Shown here: positions 20,186 through 32,460 of the stretch, one piece after another
Layout of the letters: every line of letters begins with the position of its first letter
Numbering within the stretch: the first letter of the stretch is position 1
Assembly (NCBI RefSeq): GCF_047511655.1
Contig: NC_133400.1
Coordinates: 32,380,001 to 32,444,000, forward strand
Direction of reading: 5' to 3'
DNA: 64,000 bases
Origin: Castor canadensis
Lineage: Eukaryota; Chordata; Mammalia; Rodentia; Castoridae
Notes under the pieces: generated by a model
Told to the model about the DNA's origin: nothing
Seen by the model: only the letters and a program-made list of their open reading frames with translations
Databases searched by the model: none
Program-made: the position numbers and the translations under genes

Positions 20186-21155
20186 TTTTTTAATTTTTTT
20201 CTAATTTTTTTTCCTTTTTCTTTTATTATTCATATGTGCATACAAGGCTTGGTTCATTTCTCCCCCCTGCCCCCACCCCCTCCCTTACCACCCACTCCAC
20301 CCCCTCCTCTCTCCCCCCTCCAATACCCAGCAGAAACTATTTTGCCCTTATTTCTAATTTTGTTGTAGAGAGAGTATAAGCCATAATAGGAAGGAACAAG
20401 GGTTTTTGCTGGTTGAGATAAGGATAGCTGTACAGGGCATTGACTCACATTGATTTCCTGTGCGTGGGTGTTACCTTCTAGGTTAATTCTTCTTTATCTA
20501 ACCTGTTCTCTAGTTCCTGGTCCCCTTTTCCTATTGGCCTCAGTTGCTTTTAAGGTATCTGCTTTAGTTTCTCTGCGTTAAGGGCAACAAATGCTAGCTA
20601 GTTTTTTAGGTGTCTTACCTATCCTCACCCCTCCCTTGTGTGCTCTCGCTTTTATCATGTGCTCATAGTCCAATCCCATTGTTGTGTTTGCCCTTGATCT
20701 AATGTCCATATATGAGGGAGAACATACGATTTTTGGTCTTTTGAGCCAGGCTAACCTTACTCAGAATGATGTTCTCCAATTCCATCCATTTACCAGTGAA
20801 TGATAACTTTTCGTTCTTCTTCATGGCTGCATAAAATTCCATTGTGTATAGATACCACATTTTCTTAATCCATTCGTCAGTGCTGGGGCATCTTGGCTGT
20901 TTCCATAACTTGGCTATTGTGGATAGTGCCGCAATAAACATGGGTGTGCAGGTGCCTCTGGAGTAACCTGTGTCACAGTCTTTTGGGTATATCCCCAAGA
21001 GTGGTATTACTGGATCAAATGGTAGATCGATGTCTAGCTTTTTAAGTAGCCTCCAAATTTTTTTCCAGAGTGGTTGTACTAGTCTACATTCCCACCAACA
21101 GTGTAAGAGGGTTCCTTTTTCCCCGCATCCTCTCCAACACCTATTGTTGGTGGTG
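20186..21155 (-). mobile_element. L1-B: young, 5'-truncated LINE-1
   Basis: About 970 bp closely similar to the 3' end of L1-A: T-run at the left, AATAAA, C-rich tract, then the ORF2 C-terminus. It is bracketed by an exact 16-bp duplication 'cataagtcacatttta' at 20170-20185 and 21156-21171. It belongs to the same family as L1-A, truncated on arrival, and cannot move by itself. Confidence 0.95.
20699..21155 (-). pseudogene. ORF2 C-terminal fragment of L1-B
   Basis: An open frame covering the cysteine knuckle (CW.GC...H....C) to the natural ORF2 stop, about 152 codons. Unlike L1-A it keeps KDC-DTG-YSRG. The frame runs on upstream to 21256 through host DNA by chance, giving a 185-codon chimaera with no expected function. 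Confidence 0.9.
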
Positions 21156-21414
21156 CATAAGTCACATTTTAGAAGACAGTCCATATGTTTGCTGAATTGA
21201 TTTTTCTGGACAAATGGAAGAAAAATGTAAACTAAAAGACAAACAACTCTACACATGACTTTTTTTCTGGGGTGGTTCTAACCATGGTACCCTGTTGACC
21301 ACTCACTTTATGGTCTGTTTAAAAATTGCAAGCAGAGCTGACTGGCAGTCATTAACACAGAAAATGACTTTTGACTCAGTGACAGTAGTAAGGGTTTCAG
21401 AAACTTTTATCTCT

Positions 21415-21910
21415 TTTAATTTATTAAAGTGAGTTATATTTATGAATTTTCTAATATTAAACTATTCTTGTTTTTCTGGGATTAATCCAGTTTGGTTGTA
21501 GTGGTAGTGTTTTTTTTTTGCCATTTTTAAGTGTAAAATTTGGTGGTGTTCATTTCTAGGACTTTTTCATCATTCCAAACAGAAACACTGTACTCATTAA
21601 ATAATACTCCCTAACCCCCTCCTCCTAATTCCTGAATGGAAAGTTACTGTTATTCTCTATTCTACTTCCGTCTTTATGAATTTGCCTCTTCTAGGGACTT
21701 CATAAGTGTCTAAGTGTGCTTCTATAATATTTGTCCTATGTGCCGGTCTCATTTCACTTATCACAATGTCTTCAAGGTGCATCTCCCTTGTTACAAGCAT
21801 CAGAGTTCCCTTCCTTTTTAAGACCGAATAATATTCCATTGTGTGGATATGCCACCTTTTGTTTATCTGGGCATCTGGTGATGAACATTCAGGTTGTGTC
21901 TTCCTTTGGA
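21415..21910 (-). mobile_element. Ancient LINE-1 3' fragment
   Basis: 'tatgaattttctaatattaaactattcttgtttttctgggattaatcc' resembles antisense ORF2. 'ccctccttaattcc...' wording, 'tcacttatcacaatgtcttcaaggtgc' and 'taatattccattgtgtggatatgccac' resemble the antisense ORF2 end and 3' UTR of old L1s. Part is deleted between these blocks. Confidence 0.6.
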
Positions 21911-23270
21911 CAATAAAGCTAGCAACAGAATTTTTGCCTGGAAAAGACATGACTGTGCTTGTTCTCTGTGTGTCTTTGCTCACCTTGTGCTTGCCTTTTT
22001 CTTGAGAGGATTGGTTGGGACTTGAATCTTGTCTCTGTTTCCAGTGTCTGCATAATTAATGAAATTAATGAGAGTCTCAGCATTTTGTTGTGCAGATGGG
22101 CTAGCATACTAAGTTCCAATCTGCTTAGACTACTCACAGGCAGGGGATTTGGGGTGAGTTTCTGAACCTCTCCAACCTAGGTAGCATCATTTATGGAGGG
22201 GAGGTTATGAGACCCACCTGGGAGGTACTGGAAGGATGAAGGCAGGGTTAGAAGTCTTTAGCTCAATAGTGTGTGTGTGTGTACGTGTGTGTGTGTTGCT
22301 GAGAGCTTGACTGTGTGTAGATAGCATTCAGTGAACTGTGGCTGTTATTACTGATGAGAACCACTACATGCAGCCCTATAAATCGAGAACCCTTGTCTTT
22401 TCTTGGTCACGTTAAAAAGAAGGGGCTGCTGGGCAAGTGCTCTTTGTTCATGGAAAGATTGGAATCCTTGGAATATCAGATTGCATGGGAGCCTAGTGGG
22501 ACCTCAAATGCCAGTTCATTGGCACCACCTAGCAAAGGTTAGTAGGTTTCAAGGCCCACTGAATCAAGAAGCTCTAGAACAGGACTTGGAAATAGGCATT
22601 AAAACAATCTGAGTTGCTTTGAGGAGCTCTCACACTTGGATTCTTGTCCTGTCCACTTATTTTAATACTTTAGGTGGTTTGTAAACACCTACATACCCAT
22701 TCATTTATTAAAGGCTTCTGTAGAAACAGAACCATTACTTTGTCTTACTTTAAGAATGGTGGCACTGCAGAAGGCATCAGTGTTATTTTGGAAACCAATA
22801 GACTTTGGAAAAGGACTTTTTAAAAAAGTAATTATGGAAATTTCATAAAGAGGTGAAAGATTTTTAGAAGAGTCAGACATAAAAATTACATTGTGTAAAT
22901 TGTACTTGAAAAGACTTATTTTAATTGAAGCAGCAATTCTCAAGCCTAAATCCCATAGCTTCTGTACCCTCAGAATGTTCATTTCATCCTTGTCAACTAC
23001 TTTCCACTGATAAAGCCTCAATATGCCACTGAAGTAAGAACTTCTACTTTCTTGGCGCTGCTTGAGGACCATACATGTGACCCCTAAAAGGTGAATCTGT
23101 GCAAAACATTTGATAACCATGGCAAGCTAGCAGGCAGGTGATCTTTTTTTCTTTTTTTGATTTTTTATCTCTTTAATCAGAACAAACTCTTAACACTTAA
23201 TGATATTGAATGATCAGTAATTATACATCATGATTGACCTCTATTTTATCTGTGTATTTCTTTGTGAAAT
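21911..23270. other. Unassigned sequence with a short GT run
   Basis: No gene was recognised. A (GT)n run at 22269-22297 is interrupted once by 'acgt'. The 139-codon minus-strand frame at 22701-23120 has no known motif and is treated as chance. Confidence 0.4.
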
Positions 23271-25751
23271 TTTTTCTTTTTTTTTATTCATTTATTCATA
23301 TGTTCATACATTGTTTGGGTTATTTCTCCCCTCTACCCCCCTCCTTATTCCACCTATCCCCCTTCTTCCAGGCAGAAGCTGTTTTGCCTTTATCTCTAAT
23401 TTTGTTGAAGAGAAAGTATAAACAATAAGAAAGACAAAGCATTTTTGCTAGTTGAAATAAGGATAGCTGTACAGACAGATTCCTAGCATTGCTTCCATGT
23501 ACAAATGTGTTACAACCCAAGTTGATTCATCTCTAACTGACCTTTTCACTAGTTCCTGATCCCCTTCTCATGTTGATCTCTGTCGCTTTAAGGTTTCTGT
23601 ATTAGTTCATGTACAGTGGGGACATCAAATACTTTCATGTTTTGGATTTCTTACCTATCTTCATACCTCCCGTGTGTGCTCTAACCTTATCATGTGACTC
23701 AAGTTCGACCACATTGCTGTATTTGCTCTAGATCTAAAGTCTGCATATGAGGGAGAACATATGATTTTTGGTTTTCTGAGCCTGGCTAACCTCTTTGCAC
23801 TCCCATATTGACCTCTGTTGTTTTAAGGTTACTGTATTAGCTCCTCTGCAGTGGGGACATCAAACACTTTCAAGTTTTGGGTTTTCTACCTATCCCCATT
23901 CCTCCCGTATGTGCTCTCCCATTAGCGTGTGACCCAAGTCCAACAACATTACTGCCTTTGCCCTAGATCTAGAGTCCACATATAAGGGAGAACATACAAT
24001 TTTTGGTCCTCTGAGCCAGGCTAACAACACTCAGGATGATGTTCTCCAGTTCCATCCATTTACTTGCAAATGATAAGATTTCATTCTTCTTCATGGCTGA
24101 GTAAAATTCCATTGTGTATAAATACCACATTTTCTTAATCCATTCACCAGTAGTGGGGCATCTTGGCTGTTTCCATAACTTGGCTATTGTGAATACCACT
24201 GCAATAAACATGGGTGTGCAGGGGCCTCTGGAGTAACCTGTGTTGCATTCCTTTGGGTATATCCCCAGGAGTGGGATTGCTGGATGATATGGCAGATCTG
24301 TGGTTAGTTTTTTAAGAAGCTTCCATATTGTTTTCCAGTGTGGTTGTACTAGCTTACATTCCTACCAGCAGTGTATGAGGGTTCCTTTTTCCCCACATCC
24401 TCGCCAACACATTTTGTTAGTGGTGTTTTTGATGATAGCTAGTCTAACAAGGGTGAGGTGGAATCTTAGTGTGGTTTTGATTTGCATTTCCTTTATGGCT
24501 AGAGATGGTGAGCATTTTTCATGTGTTTTTTGGCCATTTGAATTTCTTCTTTTGAGAAAGTTCTGTTTAGTTCAGTTGCCCATTTCTTTATTGGTTCATT
24601 GATTTTGGAAGAGTTTAGTTTTTTGAGCTCCCTTATATTCTAGTTATCAGTCCTTGGTCTGATGTATAGCTGGCACATATTTTCTTCTACTCTGTGGGTA
24701 GTCTCTTCAGTTTAGAGACCATTTCTTTTGTTGTGCAGAAACTTTTTAGTTTTATGAAGTCCCATTTGTCCATCCTTTCTCTTAGTTGTTGAGCTACTGG
24801 TGTTCCATTGAGGAAGTCCTTGCCTATACCTATTACTTCCAAAGTATTCCCTGCTCCTTCCTGTACCAACTTCAGAGTTTTGGGTTGATATTAAGGTTCT
24901 TGATCCATTTTGAGTTGATACTAGTACAGGGTGATAAACATGGATCTAGTTTCAGTTTCTTGCAGACGGATAACCACTTTTCCCAGCAACATTTGTTGAG
25001 GAGGTTGTCTTTTCTCCATTGCATGTTTTTGGTGCCTTTGTCAAAAATAAGGTGGGCATAGCTGTGTAGATTCATATCTGGGTCCTCTATTCTGTTCCAC
25101 TGGTCTTCATGTCTGTTTTTGTGCCAGTACCATGCTGTTTTTATTGCTATTGCTTTGTAATATAGTTTGAAGTCGGGTATTGTGATACCTCCAGCATTGC
25201 TCTTTCTGCTGAGTATTGCCTTGGCTATTCTCAGTCTCTTGTGTTTCCAAATGAACTTTAAGGTAGATATTTCAATCTCTGTGATGAAAGTCATTGGGAT
25301 TTTGATGGGAATTGCATTAAATATGTAGATTGCTTTTGGTAATATAGCCATTTTTACTATGTTGATTCTACCAATCCATGAGCATGGGAGATCTCTCCAC
25401 CTTCTGTAGTCTTTCTCAATCTCTTTCTTTAAAGGGTTTGTAGTTCTCCTTATAGAGTTCATTCACGTCCTTTGTTAAGTTTACTCCTATGTATTTGATT
25501 TTTTTCAGGCTATTGTGAAGGAAATTGTTTCCACATATTCCTTCTCAGTTTGTTTGTTGTTGGTGTATAGAAAAGCTAATGATTTTAGGTTGATTTTGTA
25601 TCATGCCACCATGCAGTAGCTATTTATGGTGTCTAGGAATTTTTGGTAGAGTTTTTTGGGTCTGTAAGGTATATCAGATCATATCATCTGCATATAGGGA
25701 TATTTTGACAGCTTCTTTGCCTATTTGTATTGCTTTTATTTCTTTTTCTTG
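23271..25751 (-). mobile_element. L1-C: older 5'-truncated LINE-1
   Basis: T-run and AATAAA-containing 3' end at left, 3' UTR, then ORF2 read on the minus strand up to the RT FADD neighbourhood ('atcatctgcatatagggatattttgaca'), where homology with L1-A stops abruptly after 'ttatttctttttcttg'. ORF2 is in several frames (24211-23969, 24869-24687, 25462-24872) with stops between them. No convincing target-site duplication was found. It is more diverged than L1-A/B. Confidence 0.9.
23569..24035 (-). repeat. Imperfect 235-bp tandem duplication in L1-C
   Basis: Unit 1 starts at 23569 ('catgttgatctctgtcgc') and unit 2 at 23804 ('catattgacctctgttgt'). Both run through 'gtggggacatcaaa', 'ctagatct' and 'gagaacata' to 'ctgagcc.ggctaac'. 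The unit covers the inner 3' UTR and the last codons of ORF2. The comparable L1-G has it only once. Confidence 0.85.
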
Positions 25752-25869
25752 TAACAGATAGATAATCTTGAGGCCCACAAAATGTTTGGTGCTTCTTCCT
25801 TTATTTGTGTGAAAGACCATCCTTGCAAAGAGGAAAATGTCTTGAAGTCACTCCTACAAGGAGGCTTCT

Positions 25870-26060
25870 TTCGTTTGTTCATTCATTTATCCATTTGTTC
25901 ATTTCACAAATATGTATGAAAGGCCCACTATGTGCCTGGAGCTGCAAGCCTAGTATGTATCTGTGCATAACACTGACAGAAATCCCTGCAATGTTAGAGT
26001 TTAATAGCATAGGGAAAGACAGACTTTGTGGAGGTGATTACAAGTGTGAATTGGGTTACC
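25870..26060 (-). repeat. Possible old L2-like remnant
   Basis: 'aggcccactatgtgcctggagctgcaagc' and 'acagaaatccctgcaatg' resemble antisense L2 wording. It is strongly diverged. Confidence 0.4.
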
Positions 26061-27010
26061 ACGAGGGAAGCAGTGTGCACAATGGAAGAAGTGACCCGGC
26101 ACCTTGAGTAAGAAAGAAAGGTGGACAGAACTTCTGTCTGGCTACTTTGAGGAATGAATCAGGCATTTGTGCATTGGTGTTACCAAATTGGAATGTATGA
26201 AGAATTAATAGGGTGACATTGCTAGATGTAGGGTATCTCCTTGGTTTGCTGAGAAATAGCTGATTTGCCTTCTTGAATTTATTAAATAAAACCATGGTGT
26301 GGGTAAAGTTGATGTGACTTTTTGCACCTGTAAAAGGTAAATTTTAAACCAGGGAGGCAGTGATGGGAAGCTCTGTTAGGTAGCCATTGTAATAGGCAAC
26401 AGGGTCCAATACTAGAACCGTGACAGTGAGCATGGAGAAGAGCATGCCATGGTGTGACGTGTGGAAGGCATTAACCTCTCGGTGCGAGCTTCTTGTGTTT
26501 CTCTCCAGTTGTTGGTTCTTCCCCATTAAGTCAGCCTGACACTCCATCTTTAATTGCCTTAGTGAAAATTCAGAGACCAGAGTTTCTTCTTGGTTTTAGG
26601 TTTGAAAAGTTGAGGCCTTAGGGGAATCGAAAGGTTGTGAGGTGCTTACAAGGAGACATGTGGGGCTCCTCATGGTGGAGGATTTCCCAGGTGTGCAGGT
26701 CATTGTCTGCCTGGGTTGAGACACATTCTCTACTCCACTGCTCTGTTTGGTCTCACAGGATGAGGCATAGACACTATATCTGAAGGTGAAAGTGAAGGTG
26801 AAAGACAGCAGAGTATTTCTCCCTCCTTTTTCTCTGCTTCTTATAGCATTTTTGACACTGCCGCATCACCTCTGTGATTCCAATTCCCAGCAGGCCACAC
26901 CCTTTTCTGGTCACTGCCTGTAAGGATCACCTGTGCTCTGAAAACCCTCCCTGTGTCTTTTGTTTCCCCAGTTCTAGTGTAGCAGCCGCTCTCTGCAGCT
27001 CTTCAGATTG
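26061..27010. other. Unassigned sequence
   Basis: No gene or young repeat was recognised. Confidence 0.4.
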
Positions 27011-27011
27011 T

Positions 27012-27061
27012 CCCTTGTTGGTGTTCATTGGCCCTTGCTGGTGTTCATTGGCCCTTGCTGG
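27012..27061. repeat. 20-bp tandem repeat, 2.5 copies
   Basis: The unit 'cccttgctggtgttcattgg' is present at 27012 and 27032 with one difference, plus a half unit at 27052. Confidence 0.9.
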
Positions 27062-29019
27062 CATTTGCAGCCTTTTCTAATACCTCTGTAGCTCTCTCTG
27101 CATGCTGTATTGCCCTCAGTCTGGCCTAAGTTTTGGAGTTGCCAGGAGAGCTCATGAAGGAGAAAGATGGATAGGATCTGGGTTGAGGGAAGCTGACCTG
27201 GAGGGTGAGTATGGACCAGACAGGAATTTCTCTAAGACTACCTGGTCTCCACTTGAGCACCCAATCCTGGCTGGGAAGTTAGCACCAGTATACCACCAGT
27301 TGTCCTTATCTCTGGCAACTGGCAAAGACTCTTCTTGGCCAGCAGTATAGTGACCTTGTCTGTGCTCCAAAACTCTTCAGTTTGTAGAACCCCCATCAAG
27401 TCTCCGGGATACTCACAAGTCCTCAAGACAGAGGACGGGGACCTAGTTCCTTATTCTCCTCATAGCCTTGGCCCCACCCATGGTAAAGTAGGCACATTTG
27501 CATCTCATTTTGCCTCCTCCTCAAGAGTGAAAAGGTTAAATTTCTTCCTTGCCTTTGAGATCATCTAGTCCAGAATTTTTCATTTTGAAGATAAGAATGT
27601 AGAGGCTCAGGGAAGGGATTTTTGGCTATCCAAGAACTCCTAGCAACTAGTACATCTTGGTGAATGCTAATGTCTTTTATAGAGAACCTCTCTCTCTTAC
27701 CTGCATAATCACATTTATTCTAAATTTTAAATTGTTTTGTGTCTGAGAGTAGAAACAGTTATGGAACAGAAGTCTGCCTATATCTTTATCCATCCATGCA
27801 TATTGGATTATATAAAAATGTCAAAAATCTATTTTGGGGTTCTGCAGAAGAGAACTCTTTCCGGAATGACATTTGAACTGTTAAATTTCACCTCAAATCT
27901 CATTTTGGGGGCTAAAGCCTTCTAAAAGCCTGGCACAAGACTAAAATGGATTAAGTTTGAAATTTTCCAGAGGCTTTGGCTCAGATCAGCGAAGTACTTC
28001 TGATCACTCTCTGTCATTATCAAAACAAGAACAGCTTTGCGTCTCATGGTCTACCATCATTACTTAGAAGCATTGTGTGGTGTGGACTAGAGAATAATTG
28101 TCGAACAGACTTCTCATTATGGAAACAAATTTAGAAGGGAAAAAATCTGCATCCTTGACTTTATTAGACTTCTGGGGCGTCTTTTGAGAAAAAGATATTG
28201 CCTCCTACTTATTTTGCTTTTTCTCTCTCTAGTTTTCTAAATAAGAAAATAAAAGCAGTGTGGAAGATTTCAACTGTTTTGTGTTTAGGACCCTCAGCGA
28301 TCTGTCTGAATAGTCAGAAGACACACATATGTACAGCACCTTCCCCTCCCCCAGGAATGAATTGTCTTTAATAAGATGATCTATCCTATCTGTGAGATAA
28401 TTTGGCAGGTAAATGTGAAACCAAGATTACCTCTATTCCATTCCTTGTGAAATTCCAAGAGTCATTACTAAGGACTGTGGCATAAAAGTTTAGAATCTGT
28501 GTCTTTGCATGAATTTAATCATCTCCATCAGAATCCTTAAGGAATTACAATAACAGTGATTCATTCATAATTCACAATTTCCATTATCTTCTTTCTACAT
28601 CTAGTGTGGGGGGCAAAATTTATGGCTTCATTTACATTGTGTTCTATGAATAATAGAAGAAATACAGTAAAGACCATGGCAATGTTCCTGCTGTACAGCA
28701 CTTTGAAACACATCTCCATCACAATAGCCTCCTCTCCCCGTCCAGTGCAGGATCTGCAGAGCTAGCAGCTGCACGGGAAGCTTTTCAAAGGGGCCATTCT
28801 CATTATACAGAGTCCTCTCTTTCTTTGAACTTCAAAGCTGAATGAGGAGACCTTAAATGATATGGGGTAGGTAAGTGATGAAATTGTTACTTCAGGTATA
28901 AAATCTCGTCAATTATGTGTATGGAGGGAACACAGACATTCAGAGGAGCAAATATCTTTGCTCAGAATGGTATTTATCTGGCTGGCAGGCAGGGACAAAT
29001 TTAATCTTAAGATTTCTTG
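27062..29019. other. Repeat-poor sequence, possibly unique
   Basis: Apart from a possible faint MIR-like block near 27590 ('gatgtagaggctcagggaa'-like wording), no SINE, L1 or exon is visible. Codon-rich frames are short. This part could contain conserved non-coding DNA, which cannot be decided from one sequence. Confidence 0.4.
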
Positions 29020-29160
29020 AAGCTGTTGGGGCCTTAAAGATAATCTCGCTCAAAGCCCTCCTTTTGCAAATGGGGAAACCAAGGCACAAAGAAACCAAGT
29101 GACTTCCTCAAGGTTGTATAGCAGAGGGCCAGGAGCACAGCTGTATCCCTCCTCCCTGAT
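29020..29160 (+). mobile_element. MIR-like SINE remnant
   Basis: 'gcaaatggggaaaccaaggcacaaagaaaccaagtgacttcctcaaggttgtatagc' matches the core of the old tRNA-derived MIR family in order. It is an ancient fixed element. Confidence 0.7.
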
Positions 29161-31084
29161 CCACCTTACCTTTGTTTTAAACGCAAAATACCTGGCTTTG
29201 TGACATAGTAATAAAAGCTAGCAGTAATCCTCTTGGCGAGGGATTTTCAAACGTGGAGCAAAGACGTTTTCAGGGACTTCCCCCCTCCCCCAAATAATAA
29301 TCTCTCTCAATTGAAAATCTTCACTGGAAAACATTTTGAGATTTAAAGAAAGAAATTTGTCATACTTCTGCGATTAAGTAAATCTCATTTTTCTTCTCCC
29401 AAGGAATGACAATAAAGCTGATGAAAGCCTTTCCATGTTCAGATTTCTCCCTCTGGTGTCTAGTTGTAGCCCAGTGTGATACTTTATTACCACTCCATCT
29501 ACAAAAGAATAAAAACAACCCATATCCTTAAAGAATGGTCTGTCCTTTGAATCAGTAGCTTTTCCAGCGATCATAGTGGGATGACGGAGGCAAGCCAAAC
29601 CCCTCTGGCATAGCAGAGGCTCAGTGTATTTTTATTGAAAAGATTAAATTAAAAAAAAAGGGTGCTTTTTACGTATGGTTCGTTGCAAGCTGTTAAGAGT
29701 AGTTTCTAGAACTACGTCCATCTCGTCCTTTCCTGCGCCATGATTCCTATTTCCTATTCTGGCTCTTTCCTACATAGCTTTTGAAGAAAAACAATTATGG
29801 AAAATCATCTGTAAGGTTTGGGGAATGATCTCTTGTGTGTGTGTGTGTGTGTTTTTAATAGAAGACTCACATAGCATTCTCTGTCTGTAATTTTATTAAA
29901 GTGACTGAGATATCATGTTAACGAGGAGGCCTTTGTAGTAAGAAAGGGCAACCCATATTAGTAGGCAAGATGCATTCAAATTCAGCAGCGCCGTGATTCA
30001 CAAGATGCACATTCTCTGAGATCCAACATGGCTAATACATTTAGTCATGCACAATAAAAACCAAACAAAAGAATCAACCATTGGCCTTTCACTGCCTCGC
30101 TTCACCCCAAGCTTTCAGGAATTCCTCTAGTTATGCACACCAAAACAAAATACTGTGTTCCCCCCTCAAAAATGAATGGGAGAAACTCAAAGAGCATTCA
30201 CCATAGACAGGAAGAAAAAAAAAAAAGACAGATCACTTGGTTTACCTTTTTGTGCTTAGTGGTGGCACTGTGTATTCCGGAAGCATAATTTGAGGACAAA
30301 CTGATCACATTTTATACAGAATTCTAGTACTGTATGTACCAATAGATAAGTGTTAGGCTAACAACAACAGCTTATTAGAATTTCCATAGTTCATAAAGTA
30401 ACCAAGATCCCATCTATCTCCTATTTCAAAAGTTTGCCCAGTCAACTAAAATCAGCCTGATTAAAGTAGTCCTTAGGTTTCACAGTAAAACCTCACTGCC
30501 TGCTTAATTTTTCAGTGTCTGCTTTTTACACACTATGCTGTTATTAATTCAGTTATAACATCTGCTTATTAAGCATACAGCAAAGACCAGACTTTTGGTT
30601 CTAACTTGTAAGACTCTTGAGGATTTTAAGAACCCGGTGGTCTACTGCATCTTACTCTTAGCCTCTTCTTTTCCTACACCATTCTAATGGGATGGGGGAT
30701 GGGGTTGATACGGAATTAAATTTATACACAATTTGCTTCTGGATTCTCATTTTCTTTTATCTGGATATATAGACTTAATTTTTGTCTGTTGAATTCTCCT
30801 ATGATAGCTCTCTTCTGAAAGAAATGAGGATGTAAGATAAAGTTATCAGCTTATTTTACAGAGTTTAGAGAAAGAGAGTTTCTGTTTTGTGAGGGCACAG
30901 TGCAAACTTCATTTTTCTCTGGGTGATTGTCTTTTTATTCTACTCCATTTTATGTTTATAAAATTTTATATTTACTTTGGGTAATGTACCTGTAAGCAAG
31001 AACAACCTTATAATTGGTGTCCAAGAAGCCATGTAGGATTGGTGACTTTGTGGCTTAAAAACATTCAGACTAAAAGCCTGGCAT
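29161..31084. other. Repeat-poor sequence, possibly unique
   Basis: A short (GT)n at about 29835-29851 and small A-runs are the only simple features. There are no recognisable exons, SINEs or LINEs. With the preceding stretch it forms the longest part of the window not invaded by young elements. Confidence 0.4.
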
Positions 31085-31265
31085 TCAGCTGGTCTAGGTC
31101 AGTGGTTCTCAAATGGAAGATTTTGTCCCCAGGGGACATTTGGCAAAGTCTGGAGACAGTTTTTATTGTCACGTTTGCTCCTTTCATCTAGTGGGTAGAA
31201 GCCAGGGATGCTGCTCCACATCTTTCCTACAAAGGGCCCCACAATAAAGAATTAGCCTGCTCCAA
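31085..31265 (-). mobile_element. MER5-like hAT DNA-transposon remnant
   Basis: 'ggtcagtggttctcaaatggaagattttgtccccaggggacatttggcaaagtctggagacagtttttattgtcac' matches MER5A in the orientation opposite to the copy at 9.4 kb. Confidence 0.75.
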
Positions 31266-31719
31266 GTGCCAGTGTGTCGATGACTGAGGAATCCTCAGCT
31301 GGAATATTGTATCTAGCTCTGAGTCCAGTAGTTTCATGAAAATCTCACCAATCAGGAGCTTTTCCCAAGAAGGCAGCTAGAAAGTGGGGGGACTTGGAAC
31401 AGTATCAATCAAGATATGGTGAAAGGAGCCTGGCTGTCCAATCTAGAGACAAGGATGCTCAGGAGACATGGAAGTTTGTTCTGTTACCTCAGAGACCAAA
31501 CTGGCAGCCACAGGGAGAGATGATGCTTTAATATGAGAAACCATGTCTAGCAATCAAAGTTACCAGGAATAGAATAGGCACTAGTATGAAATCAGGGGTT
31601 ACCTGTCACTGGGTAAGTTAAAGTAGACCTCCCTAGAGAGCATGTTCCCTGAGAGTAGCCAAAGTGCTATCTTCCTTACCTCTGTGTTGCCCATGAGTGT
31701 GATAGAACCAAGGTCCTTT

Positions 31720-32095
31720 GTGCAGTTTTCATTTTTGTCTTTCACTCAATTCTATGTTTTTGAAATTCATCAAAATTCTTATGAGTGGTTGTAGATTGTT
31801 TGCACTCATTACTGAAAAGTATTTTATTGTGTAACTATACCATAGTTTATCTATCTATTCAATCATAGATGGACCTTTTTTTTCTCCCACCCTATGTCTC
31901 CCCATTTATAATACAGACCAGACACAGGGCCTGGGCTGAGGTATACATGGGGTAGGTTTACTTTGCCTCCTACTTCTATACAGTCAGTGTAAGAACACAA
32001 CTTGGAGTAAGCACCAGGAGCCCATAGATGGACATTTTGAATAGTTTTCACTTTTGGATCATTATGAATAGTGTTCTATGAACATTCTAGGACAT
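31720..32095 (-). mobile_element. Ancient LINE-1 3' fragment with an insertion
   Basis: 'gaaattcatcaaaattcttatg', 'aaaagtattttattgtgtaactatacc' and, after the insertion, 'ggatcattatgaatagtgttctatgaacattct' are antisense ORF2-end wording of old L1s. The fragment is split by a 148-bp insert. Confidence 0.6.
31875..32022 (-). mobile_element. 148-bp retrocopy of unknown RNA
   Basis: An insert with a T-run at its left end (31876-31883, an A-tail on the minus strand), flanked by 'catagatggac' at 31864-31874 and 32023-32033. This is the signature of an L1-mobilised RNA copy inserted in minus orientation. The body is not B1, ID or L1. A frame runs through it, but the source transcript is unknown. 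Confidence 0.7.
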
Positions 32096-32104
32096 GATTT
32101 TATC

Positions 32105-32460
32105 TGTTATCTCTTACTGTATGAAACCGTAACAAAAAACCAATGATGATTTTTTTTTTCATGATTCTGCAAGGCAACTTGCCAGTTCCTTGGGTTCCTG
32201 TATGGACTCATCATACAACTGTACTCAGCTGGAATGGAAGATTCAAGATGGTTTCACTCACACTTGGCAGTTGGCATTGGCTTTCGAAGGAGGTATTTTG
32301 CAGCTCCTCCAGGTGCTCTCTTACACTCCAGTAGGCTACATGGACTTTTTTACATAGCAGTCTCTCAGCAGTGTTTCAAGAGGGAACCAACAAAGCTCTC
32401 AGACAATTTGATGTCATGACTCCAGAACTTGTACTCTGTCACTGCCACTTGGCTATCCCA
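32105..32460. repeat. Ancient interspersed repeat, family unknown
   Basis: 'ttactgtatgaaaccgtaac', 'catgattctgcaagg', 'caagatggtttcactcacacttggcagttgg' and 'ctccagtaggctacatgg' are in an order I associate with a medium-reiteration mammalian repeat. I cannot name the family safely. Confidence 0.4.

Noticed and set aside
20699-21256. 185-codon frame as a host or novel gene
   Set aside because: The first 33 codons are host flank read by chance, and the rest is the L1-B ORF2 C-terminus beginning at the truncation point.
22701-23120. 139-codon minus-strand frame
   Set aside because: No recognisable domain, no splice or promoter context, and composition typical of intergenic DNA.
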